In this document: positions 43,491 to 50,558 of the stretch, piece by piece | Position numbering within the stretch: position 1 is the stretch's first letter | Layout: each line of letters starts with the position of its first letter | Assembly (NCBI GenBank): GCA_964603785.1 | Contig: CAZRWD010000001.1 | Coordinates: forward strand, 248,001-312,000 | DNA: 64,000 bases | Direction: 5' to 3' | DNA from: CAZRWD01 sp964603785 | GTDB taxonomy: Bacteria > Fermentibacterota > Fermentibacteria > Fermentibacterales > Fermentibacteraceae | Made by a program: the position numbers and the translations under genes | The notes under the pieces: generated by a model | What the model was told of the DNA's origin: nothing | What the model saw: the letters and a program-made list of their open reading frames with translations, nothing else | The model's database searches: none

Positions 43491-44192
43491 ATGGCGCCGC
43501 TCGCCGTCCGTGACGGAGTCTTCGAGAGGCAGCTCGACCTGACTCGATCCTTGAGGCGAAGGCTCTACGGACTCCTGCCGCTCCGTCGGGCCCGGTCCGT
43601 CTTCGAACCGGGTTGCGGGACCGGCCGGGTGCTCGGGGAGGTCGCGCGGATCACCCGCGCATCGCTGGCGGGTGTGGACATCGATGCGGAAGCCCTGGCC
43701 TCGGCATCCTCCCGCGTTCCGGAGGCACGCCTGGATCTGGGGGATGTGGAGCGGCTCCGCCCACCCCGTGCCGATATCGTCCTGGTCTCCCACCTGCTGG
43801 GAGAGGTCTGCGATCCCGGGGGGCTGGTCGAGCGGATCACTAGGGCGATGCCGTCCGGGGGATGCCTCGCCATCCTGGGGGAGTACGACTGGAACAGGGC
43901 CGCCGAGATGCCGCAGGATGCCGGTCTCCTGAAGACCCTGATGGATGCCATGCGGTCGGACGGCAGGGGATTCCCCTCGGGCGGGGAGATCGCGTCGATG
44001 CTTGGTCGATCGGGGATGGCCGTCGTCGAATCCGGATGGACCGGGGCGCCGCCAACCCCTCCCGACATGGAGTTCTTCCTGTACCAGACGGCCCCCCTCA
44101 TCGGGCGCGACACAGCGGAGACGCTCCTGGAGCGGTGCTCCGCAACGAGGTTCTCCCTGCCGGTCTTCTACGCCCTGGCCCGGAAGGTCTGA
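43491..44192 (+). CDS. Class I SAM-dependent methyltransferase
   Basis: A 233-residue Rossmann-fold methyltransferase. Motif I is VFEPGCGTGRVLGEVA (near 35), acidic motif II is LAGVDIDAEAL, and DLGDVERLRPPRADIVLVSHLL is the motif IV/post-I region. A C-terminal lid follows (MEFFLYQTAPLIGRDTAE). It starts 22 bases after the radical SAM gene and is the last gene on the plus strand before a convergent gene, so it likely belongs to the operon. It could methylate the peptide product or a small molecule; the fold does not tell. Confidence 0.75.
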   Translation: MAPLAVRDGVFERQLDLTRSLRRRLYGLLPLRRARSVFEPGCGTGRVLGEVARITRASLAGVDIDAEALASASSRVPEARLDLGDVERLRPPRADIVLVSHLLGEVCDPGGLVERITRAMPSGGCLAILGEYDWNRAAEMPQDAGLLKTLMDAMRSDGRGFPSGGEIASMLGRSGMAVVESGWTGAPPTPPDMEFFLYQTAPLIGRDTAETLLERCSATRFSLPVFYALARKV

Positions 44193-44338
44193 GACCGGGC
44201 GGGCGATCGGCCGGCCCGTCCCCGGGCTGCTGTCCTGGAGCCTGGTGACCGACCCGGCCGGGCCTCCGCCGCGATCGCCGCCGAGTAGAGGATCGGGTTC
44301 CCGCTGGGGGCGATGACGGGGTCCGGGGGGCATACGCC

Positions 44339-45049
44339 CTACTCGATGCCTGCCTGCAGATCGATCTTGTAGAGCTTGTCGCCGGTCATGTCGCAGACCC
44401 ACAGGAAGCCGTCGGCGTCGAAGGCCATCCCGTGGGCGTCGGGCACTTCGTCTTCGGTGACTGTCGCGATGCACCGGCCGGCCGTGTCGTAGGCCCGTAT
44501 CGAGCATCCCGGGTGGTCGGTGGCGACCCATATGCCGCCGTATGCGTCAAGCGCGATGTCCCTCGTCGAGTGGATGCCCGTGAACGTGCAGCAGGCCGTC
44601 TTCGCGGGGAGGACGGGCAGGGGATGGCACCGCCAGGTCCTGTTCGCGCTGCTGTCGCCGATGTAGAGGTTCGAAGCGTCTCCGCACAGCCCTGTCACCG
44701 ACAGGACGGGGCTGCCTCAACAGACCGCGTCGACGGTTCCCAGGACGGTGCCGTCCTCGCCGTACCGCCTGACCATTCCGTTCGTGAAGCCTATCCAGAG
44801 GGTGCCGGGAGTGGCTCCCATGCCTGTTGCCGTGTTCGGCAGGCAGGCGGTGCTCCACTGGGACTCCACCTCTCCCGTGGCCGGATCGATGCGGTAGACC
44901 TGGCCCGAGAGCGAGTCGACCGCGTAGAGGCTGCCGTCCAGGAATGCGAGCCCTCCGAGGTTCTCATCCGGTGCGTCGTAGGTCTCGAGTATGGTCACCG
45001 CCCCCGCGGCGGCTGCCAGGCAGAGGATCATGGCTGCTTGTCCGATCAC
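44339..45049 (-). pseudogene. Secreted beta-propeller gene interrupted by one in-frame UGA
   Basis: Two same-frame pieces read as one protein of about 236 residues if the TGA at 44719-44717 is passed: signal peptide (ILCLAAAAGA), then blades GGLAFLDGSLYAVDSLSG, GATPGTLWIGFTNG, GDASNLYIGDSSAN, DAYGGIWVATDHPG and DADGFLWVCDMTG. The complete paralogue at 9497 is 241 residues, so the length fits a whole protein. The stop lies after Val-Cys and before Gly-Ser-Pro. It may be a nonsense mutation (GGA to TGA gives a good blade), a sequencing error, or a selenocysteine codon. GTG start at 45049 with AAGGGG upstream. Confidence 0.65.
44691..44719 (-). promoter_or_regulatory. In-frame UGA with hairpin 11 bases downstream
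   Basis: Minus-strand UGA, then 11 bases, then CCUGUC-GGU-GACAGG (6-bp stem, GGU loop) flanked by CAGC/GCUG. Position and loop recall a bacterial SECIS, but the bulged U of the E. coli element is missing. Confidence 0.3.
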
Positions 45050-45219
45050 GGGTCTGCCCCTTCCCGGGTCCGGCGGACTGCGCCGGGGACCTTGTCCATC
45101 ATCCGCTCGTGGATCCACGGCGGTCGAGAGATGAACTCGCGAGAGATGCTCCGGGGCTGAAGCCCTCAGGCATCATCCGTCGCCCCTCCCCGGGGATGGC
45201 CGCCGGGGCGGCTCGTGTC

Positions 45220-46086
45220 TCAGCGGAGGGGCGGGAAGGACAGCACCCGGCGGGTCCCCCTGGACCAGACCGTGGCGTCGAGGCTGTCACCTGCCTGCAT
45301 CAGGAGACCCCTGACGGACTCGGGATGGTAGGTTCTGACGGTGCCGAGGTCGATGATGATGTCACCGGGCCTCAGGCCGCACCTGGAGGCGATGCTCCCG
45401 TCGTCCACGGCCACTATCAGCACTCCCGCGGGCCTGTCGTCGGTCGTGAGCGCCCCGCACGAGGTCGCAGTGACCCCGAACGGCTCGTCGCTGCGGGGCG
45501 AGCCCTCCATCGCCAGCTCGGCCCACACGTACCACATCTGCGTGGGTACCAGCGCGAAGTACTCGGTCAGGGAGGCGGACATGTTCTGGGGGCGCGTGGT
45601 GATTATCCCGTTGACGAGGCCGACGAAGCGGCCCTCCCCGTCGAAGGCGCAGGCGCCCATCAGCCCCTCCGTGATGGGAGCGGAGAGGAGCAGTGCGCCG
45701 TCCTCGTGCTGCCGGGCGACCCTGGTCTCGAGGGTTATCACGCCCGTCACCCCCTGCCCGACGAGAGTTATCGCATCACCCGCCGCCGGGGCCTCGTGAC
45801 AGGGCGGATGGACGTCCGGGAACCTGCCGCCGTCGAAGGAGAGGATCGCGATCCCCAGGTCGGGACAGACGAAGATCGATTCGGGCTCGAAGATCCCGTC
45901 CCCGCTCTCGACATATGGCGTCTCCCCGGAGGACACGAATGCGCTGAGGGTTGCGACGTGCCTGGGGGAGACGGCTATCCCGGTGGAGACCTCGGTCACG
46001 CCGGGGATCCTCTCGATCCTTATCGCGACCAGCCCGGGAAGGTTCGAGGCGGCCGCGAGAGCGGCGGCCAGCAGCTCGGCCGTCAT
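45220..46086 (-). CDS. Degenerate HtrA-like protein (inactive trypsin fold plus PDZ)
   Basis: 288 residues. A hydrophobic N-terminus, a trypsin-like domain (~20-180) and a C-terminal PDZ (GVLIVAVDDGSIASRCGLRPGDIIIDLG) match DegP/HtrA order. By alignment with the family, the Asp region is kept (PDLGIAILSFDG). The catalytic His segment reads VATLSAFV where TNxHVV is expected, and the Ser motif reads EGLMGAC where PGNSGGP is expected, so His and Ser are both lost. It should bind peptides but not cleave. It starts 4 bases after the anti-sigma gene, last in the sigma operon. Confidence 0.7.
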   Translation of the reverse strand: MTAELLAAALAAASNLPGLVAIRIERIPGVTEVSTGIAVSPRHVATLSAFVSSGETPYVESGDGIFEPESIFVCPDLGIAILSFDGGRFPDVHPPCHEAPAAGDAITLVGQGVTGVITLETRVARQHEDGALLLSAPITEGLMGACAFDGEGRFVGLVNGIITTRPQNMSASLTEYFALVPTQMWYVWAELAMEGSPRSDEPFGVTATSCGALTTDDRPAGVLIVAVDDGSIASRCGLRPGDIIIDLGTVRTYHPESVRGLLMQAGDSLDATVWSRGTRRVLSFPPLR

Positions 46087-46090
46087 GAGT

Positions 46091-46543
46091 TCAGAAGGTG
46101 ACCAGTCCCGCCGGTCTCATGTATGCGGTCAGGGCGGGAGTGGTCACGGGGCGCTTGACCGGCAGCGAGGCGATGCCCGCCTTGCGGGTGGCGCTGTCGA
46201 GGTTGTCGTGGACCCTGTCGTCGTTGGAGCCGAAGGAGAGGCCTATGGCCAGGAGTATGGCGGCCACGAACGGGAGTGCGAAGGCTGCGCGCCTCATGGA
46301 GGGTCTGCGGCGGTCGGCGGCCGGCGTGGATGAGAGCCTCGCACGCACCCGGGCCTCCAGGTCCGCGGGCGGCTCGGGCCGGGAGATGCCCCTGAACACC
46401 CGGGAGAAGTCCCTGTTCATCTGCATGGCGCGCCTGCATGCCGGGCACCCGGCCATGTGGAAGTGGAGCATCTGCTCCTCGTGCTCGCCAGCCTCACCGT
46501 CCATGACGGCATCCATGATGAGGAGAGCCTCCCTGCAGTTCAT
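46091..46543 (-). CDS. Zinc-binding anti-sigma factor
   Basis: A 150-residue single-pass membrane protein. N-terminal zf-HC2 anti-sigma domain with the HxxxCxxC site HMAGCPAC (near residue 29), a linker, one membrane helix (FALPFVAAILLAIGLSFG, ~88-107) and a short periplasmic end. ATG overlaps the sigma-factor stop (ATGA), and GGAG precedes it. It would hold the ECF sigma factor at the membrane until a signal releases it, by redox at the zinc site or by proteolysis. Confidence 0.87.
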   Translation of the reverse strand: MNCREALLIMDAVMDGEAGEHEEQMLHFHMAGCPACRRAMQMNRDFSRVFRGISRPEPPADLEARVRARLSSTPAADRRRPSMRRAAFALPFVAAILLAIGLSFGSNDDRVHDNLDSATRKAGIASLPVKRPVTTPALTAYMRPAGLVTF

Positions 46544-47133
46544 CTCCAGCGCTCCCAGGCCTCGCTGAGGGATTCGCGAAGCTGCGTCCTCGCCCTGTTG
46601 ATCCTCGACTTCACGGTGCCTATCCTCACTCCCAGCACGTCGGCTATCTCCTCGTAGGTCAGCTGCTGATCCTCCCGCAGGAGGAACGGCTCGCGGTAGT
46701 GGGGGGGCAGCATGTTGATGGCCTCCTCGAGGGATGCCCTGAGTTCGCGCCTGCCCGAATCGTAGTGCGGGGCGGTCGATCCCGGGCTCGTCAGGTTGAC
46801 CACGTCCTCGGGGATCTGGACCCATCTGGACCTGCGCCTCCACTCCTTCTTGGCCAGGTTGCTGGCGATGGTGAAGATCCAGGTGACCAGCGGCCTCTCC
46901 GGGTCGTAGTGGTCCCGGTACTGGTGGACCCTGCAGAATGTAATCTGGAGCAGCTCCTCGGCGTCGTCCTCGTTTCCGAGCATCCTTATGAGAAGCGAGT
47001 AGACCGGGCCCTGGAAGCGCCTGATGACCTCGGAGAACGCTGCCTCGTCGCCTGCGCAGAGGGCTTTCATGAGCTCGGAGTCGGACCTCTGGTCCTTCAC
47101 CTTCACCCTGCCCCTGACGAGTCTCACGGCCAA
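46540..47133 (-). CDS. ECF-family RNA polymerase sigma factor
   Basis: 197 residues. Region 2 has DEAAFSEVIRRFQGPVYSLL, DAEELLQITFCRVHQ and PLVTWIFTIASNLAK. Region 4 has LPPHYREPFLLREDQQLTYEEIADVLGVRIGTVKSRINRAR (read in two parts). No region 1.1 or 3, as usual for ECF factors of the RpoE type. I use the TTG at 47133 because GGAGGT lies 6 bases upstream; a TTG at 47154 is possible. Preceded by a promoter and followed by its anti-sigma factor and a degenerate HtrA protein: an envelope-stress module. Confidence 0.9.
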   Translation of the reverse strand: MAVRLVRGRVKVKDQRSDSELMKALCAGDEAAFSEVIRRFQGPVYSLLIRMLGNEDDAEELLQITFCRVHQYRDHYDPERPLVTWIFTIASNLAKKEWRRRSRWVQIPEDVVNLTSPGSTAPHYDSGRRELRASLEEAINMLPPHYREPFLLREDQQLTYEEIADVLGVRIGTVKSRINRARTQLRESLSEAWERWR

Positions 47134-47165
47134 TGCCACACCTCCGGTCCGCAACCTTCACACGG

Positions 47166-47194
47166 ATAATACCGGATGCACATGGGTTTGTTCC
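47166..47194 (-). promoter_or_regulatory. Promoter of the ECF sigma operon
   Basis: Minus strand: GGAACA (47194-47189), 17-base spacer, TATTAT (47171-47166), 33 bases before the TTG. GGAAC at -35 is typical of ECF promoters, so self-regulation is likely. The -10 looks more like sigma-70. Confidence 0.5.
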
Positions 47195-47200
47195 AGTGCA

Positions 47201-48448
47201 TCACATGCCTGATCCGGCGAGCATCGACACCGGCATGGCGAGGCCCGCCGCGGACACCGCGGCGATGACCGCGATGCACAGCACGTTGTACAGCCTGCCG
47301 TTCACGTGCCGGCCCATCTGCGACCTGTCGTTGACCAGGACGAGCATGAAGACGAGGACCACCGGGAGGACCACTCCGTTGGCGACCTGCGACCAGAACA
47401 TCACGGACATGTAGGGCAGGCCCGGGATGAGGACGACCGCCGCACCGAGGGCCAGCAGGGCGGTGTAGAGGATGTAGAAGTGAGGGGCCGCCGCGAAGTC
47501 CTTGTCCACCCCGGACTCCCATCCGAAGGCCTCGCACACCGTGTAGGAGGTCGACAGGGGGAGTATGCTCGCGGCGAAGATCGACGCATTCAGCAGGCCT
47601 ATCCCGAACAGCGCCGAGCTGAGCCTTCCCGCGAGCGGCTCCAGCGCCCTTGCGGCGTCCTCCGCGCTGTCCACCCGTATCCCGGCCGCATGCAGCTTCT
47701 CCGCGCACACTATGATGATGCATGCCGCCACCAGGCTCACGACGATGCAGCCCAGGACGGTGTCGAGCCTTGAGTATGCGTAGTCCCTGACGGGGATGTT
47801 CTTCTCGGCCACCGAGGCCTGCTGGTAGAACTGCATCCACGGCGCGATCGTAGTGCCGATCAGGCCTACGGTCATCACGAGGAAGGGGGTGTCCAGCGTG
47901 AGATCGGGTCTGGTCACCGCGGAGAGGATGCCCGGGGCATCCGGCCTGATTATCAGGAGGGTGATCGGGTAGGCGAGGTAGAACACGCAGGCGAAGAGGA
48001 AGACCCTCTCGACCGACCTGTAGCTCCCCCTGGTGACGAGCAGCCACACGAGGAAGGCGCATGCGGGGATGGAGAGCAGGGGGGGCAGTCCGAATATCTG
48101 CCCGGAGGCCGCGATGCCCGCGAACTCCGCCATGATGTTGCCGAAGTTGGTCGCGACTATGAGCACCATGAGCGCGAAGGTTATCCTGACGCCGAAGCGC
48201 TCCCTTATCATGTCCGACAGCCCGCGGCCGGTGACGACGCCCATCCTGTTGGACATCTCCTGGACCATCACGAGGAAGACGGTGATGGGGATCATCATCC
48301 AGAGGAGCCTGAGGCCGAAGTGGGCCCCCGCCTGGCTGTAGGTGGCCAGCCCGCCCGCGTCGTTGTCCACGTTCGCGGTGATGATCCCTGGACCCATCAC
48401 CGCCAGGAAGAGGACCATCCTCCTCCACAGGCTCCTCGTGCGGGCCAT
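47201..48448 (-). CDS. NRAMP-related divalent metal transporter, magnesium-type site
   Basis: A 415-residue transporter with about eleven helices, related to Nramp/MntH. The two metal-binding unwound helices differ from MntH: the TM1 DPGN motif reads DAGG (GIITANVDNDAGGLATYSQAGA region, residues 30-33) and TM6 MPH reads APW (TTIAPWMQFYQQ). Loss of the Met and Asn is a known trait of Nramp-related magnesium transporters (NRMTs), so Mg2+ rather than Mn2+/Fe2+ is my reading. It follows an MgtE_N/CBS gene by 9 bases, which agrees. Confidence 0.85.
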   Translation of the reverse strand: MARTRSLWRRMVLFLAVMGPGIITANVDNDAGGLATYSQAGAHFGLRLLWMMIPITVFLVMVQEMSNRMGVVTGRGLSDMIRERFGVRITFALMVLIVATNFGNIMAEFAGIAASGQIFGLPPLLSIPACAFLVWLLVTRGSYRSVERVFLFACVFYLAYPITLLIIRPDAPGILSAVTRPDLTLDTPFLVMTVGLIGTTIAPWMQFYQQASVAEKNIPVRDYAYSRLDTVLGCIVVSLVAACIIIVCAEKLHAAGIRVDSAEDAARALEPLAGRLSSALFGIGLLNASIFAASILPLSTSYTVCEAFGWESGVDKDFAAAPHFYILYTALLALGAAVVLIPGLPYMSVMFWSQVANGVVLPVVLVFMLVLVNDRSQMGRHVNGRLYNVLCIAVIAAVSAAGLAMPVSMLAGSGM

Positions 48449-48457
48449 GGTCGGGAC

Positions 48458-49741
48458 CTACCCGGCCAGCTTCGCGAAGCGGGGGAGAAGCTCGTCGAAG
48501 GCGTGCTCGAACGCCACGATGCCCGAGATCCTGCCCTCCCGGTCGACCACGGGCAGGGCGTGCAGCCTGAACTTCATGAACATCTCCGCCACGTCGTCCA
48601 GGTCGTCGTCCTCGCGGAGCACGGTGATTCTGCGGTTCATCAGGTCGGACAGGCGCGCGGCGGGGTCGGACCTGATTATCTGCCTCAGGGAGATCACCCC
48701 GGCGAGCCGGTCCTCATCCCCCAGGCAGTAGACGTAACCGAAGAAGCTCACGTCCTCGACCCTCTCGCGAAGGACGGACATGGCGTCCGCGACCGTCCCG
48801 GACGCGCCGCAGGACAGGTATTCGACGGTCATGACTGATGCCGCGGTGTCCTCCTCCGCCCCGGAGAGGCGCTCGAGCTGCTCGCGCTCCCCGGCCTCCA
48901 TCTGGGCCATGATGGTCTGCTGGTCCTCCTCGGGGAGCATCTCGACCAGGTCGACGGCGGCCGCGGGCTCCATCTCCTCGAGGATGTCCGCGGCGAGGGC
49001 CGTGTCCAGATCGCGCAGGATGGCCGCCTGGACGGTCTCCTCCGCCTCCTCGAGGATGTCGGCCGCCTGCTCGGTGTCTATGGAGCGGACGAGCGCCAGC
49101 CTCTCGCCGGGATCCAGTTCCTCGATGATGTCCGCGAGCTCGCCGGGATGCATCCGCTTCAGCTGCTCCTGTCTCAGGGTCAGCTGGACGGGGGAGTTGC
49201 CGGGTCCCGACAGGGGCTGGACGAACTTCCAGGAGACCAGCTCGTCCCCCGGCTCCCTGCGGAGGAGCCTGGCGAGGTTCCTCATCCAGCGCTCCATCCC
49301 CAGGCGCCTGGCGAGCCCGGTCATTCCGATGTCCACGTGGACGAGGAAGCACTTCCCGCCGTGGAACAGCAGGTGTATATCGTTGACTCTGACTACCTTG
49401 GCGCCTTTGATATCGACCACCTGCCGGTCCATGAGGTCGCGTCTGAGGTGGAGCCTCCCGGAATCCTGGACCGGGGTCGGACCCGGACCGGGGGGGAGGG
49501 GCCCTCCGCAGGCCACCGCCCGGAGGAGCCCGGGATCGGCAGGAACCTCGCGAAGCCCGCTCCTGGTCGCGAAGATCACGGTCTCGATCTCGGGGAACCT
49601 CTCCGAGACGGTCGCGGTCATGTCCGAGAGCCGTCCGGAGAAGCTCCCGTCGACGGATGCATACCTTCTCCCGACCATCCGCGAGAGGAAGACGAAGATG
49701 CTCGGGTCGCCGGTCACCCTGTTGTCGTCAGCAGCGGACAT
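48458..49741 (-). CDS. Soluble MgtE_N/CBS protein with N-terminal PRC-like domain
   Basis: 427 residues, no membrane helix. Residues ~10-170 hold two PRC-barrel-like segments (RYASVDGSFSGRLSDM; MDRQVVDIKGAKVVRVNDI). Residues ~190-300 are the MgtE N superhelix (MHPGELADIIEELDPGERLA, ADILEEMEPAAAVDLVEMLP). Two CBS domains follow (VMTVEYLSCGASGTVADAM; LMNRRITVLREDDDLDDVA). The MgtE channel itself is absent. In MgtE these parts sense Mg2+ and gate the pore, so this looks like a separate sensor for the transporter encoded next. ATG at 49741 with GGGAGGT upstream. Confidence 0.85.
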   Translation of the reverse strand: MSAADDNRVTGDPSIFVFLSRMVGRRYASVDGSFSGRLSDMTATVSERFPEIETVIFATRSGLREVPADPGLLRAVACGGPLPPGPGPTPVQDSGRLHLRRDLMDRQVVDIKGAKVVRVNDIHLLFHGGKCFLVHVDIGMTGLARRLGMERWMRNLARLLRREPGDELVSWKFVQPLSGPGNSPVQLTLRQEQLKRMHPGELADIIEELDPGERLALVRSIDTEQAADILEEAEETVQAAILRDLDTALAADILEEMEPAAAVDLVEMLPEEDQQTIMAQMEAGEREQLERLSGAEEDTAASVMTVEYLSCGASGTVADAMSVLRERVEDVSFFGYVYCLGDEDRLAGVISLRQIIRSDPAARLSDLMNRRITVLREDDDLDDVAEMFMKFRLHALPVVDREGRISGIVAFEHAFDELLPRFAKLAG

Positions 49742-49814
49742 CGGCCACCTCCCCGTGCTCCGCCCCGGCGCGGCGGGCGCCGGATCCGCGGGAAATGCGG
49801 GACCCGCCCCGCGA

Positions 49815-50231
49815 TCAATCACCGATGATCTTCACCAGGACGCGCTTCCTGCGCCTCCCGTCGAACTCTCCGTAGAAGACCTGCTCCCACGTGCCGAGGT
49901 CCAGCCTGCCGCCGGTCACGGCGAGGACGACCTCCCTGCCCATGACCTGCCTCTTGAGGTGTGCGTCGGCGTTGTCCTCGCCGCGGTTGTGCCTGTACGA
50001 GGCCACGGGCTCGTGGGGGGCCAGCCTCTCGAGCCAGTCGTCGAAGTCGCGGATCAGACCGGCCTCGTCGTCGTTCACGAACACGCTCGAGGTGATGTGC
50101 ATGGAGTTCACGAGGCAGAGACCCTCGGAGACGCCGCTCGCATCGACGGCCTCCTGCACCTGTCGTGTTATGTTGACATAGTCCCGTCTGTGGGGGGTCT
50201 CGAAGAGGATCTCCTGTCTGTGGGACTTCAT
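49815..50231 (-). CDS. YjbQ-family protein (UPF0047)
   Basis: A 138-residue YjbQ/UPF0047 protein. Family landmarks: CLVNSMHITSSVFVNDDE, HEPVASYRHNRGEDNADAHLKR (seen in two parts), VLAVTGGRLDLGTWEQVFYGEFDG. The conserved His residues form a metal site; some members show weak thiamine-phosphate synthase activity, but the true job is unclear. ATG at 50231 overlaps the DUF503 stop and has GGAGGTGACGGG upstream. Confidence 0.9.
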   Translation of the reverse strand: MKSHRQEILFETPHRRDYVNITRQVQEAVDASGVSEGLCLVNSMHITSSVFVNDDEAGLIRDFDDWLERLAPHEPVASYRHNRGEDNADAHLKRQVMGREVVLAVTGGRLDLGTWEQVFYGEFDGRRRKRVLVKIIGD

Positions 50232-50542
50232 CCCGTCACCTCCGGATCGTGGAGGACGATCTCCGTCCATCTCCCCGCGACCTCTGCACGGGGGTCCTCC
50301 AGGACCGCATCAGCGGCTGCCGCCATGGACCTCGCGGCGCTCTCGGAGCCCGCGCATCCGCTGGCGGCGATCCAGGCCCTTCCCGGAAGGTCGGCCGGAC
50401 CCACCTGTGCTGTCGAGAAGCCGGCTCCCTTCAGCCTGTCGAGGATGGAGCGCAGGACGGAGCGCCTGTCCTTGAGGGTCCTCGCACCCGGGAAGTGCAC
50501 CTCGGCCAGTATGACGGCCGTCCAGGCCCTCGGCCCGTGCAT
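50228..50542 (-). CDS. DUF503 (YlxP-like) protein
   Basis: A 104-residue protein with the DUF503 pattern: TAVILAEVHFPGARTLKDRRSVLRSILDRLK, ending in an Ile-rich strand (read in two parts). YlxP relatives are small ferredoxin-like folds tied to ribosome or translation operons in Firmicutes. Start ATG 50542, 16 bases after glgB. It shares ATGA with yjbQ. Confidence 0.8.
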   Translation of the reverse strand: MHGPRAWTAVILAEVHFPGARTLKDRRSVLRSILDRLKGAGFSTAQVGPADLPGRAWIAASGCAGSESAARSMAAAADAVLEDPRAEVAGRWTEIVLHDPEVTG

Positions 50543-50558
50543 GGTTGGCCCCCGTCCT

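Noticed and set aside
44193..44338. Terminator or small gene between the methyltransferase and the propeller gene
   Set aside because: Only short imperfect GC inverted repeats, and no ORF with a ribosome site.
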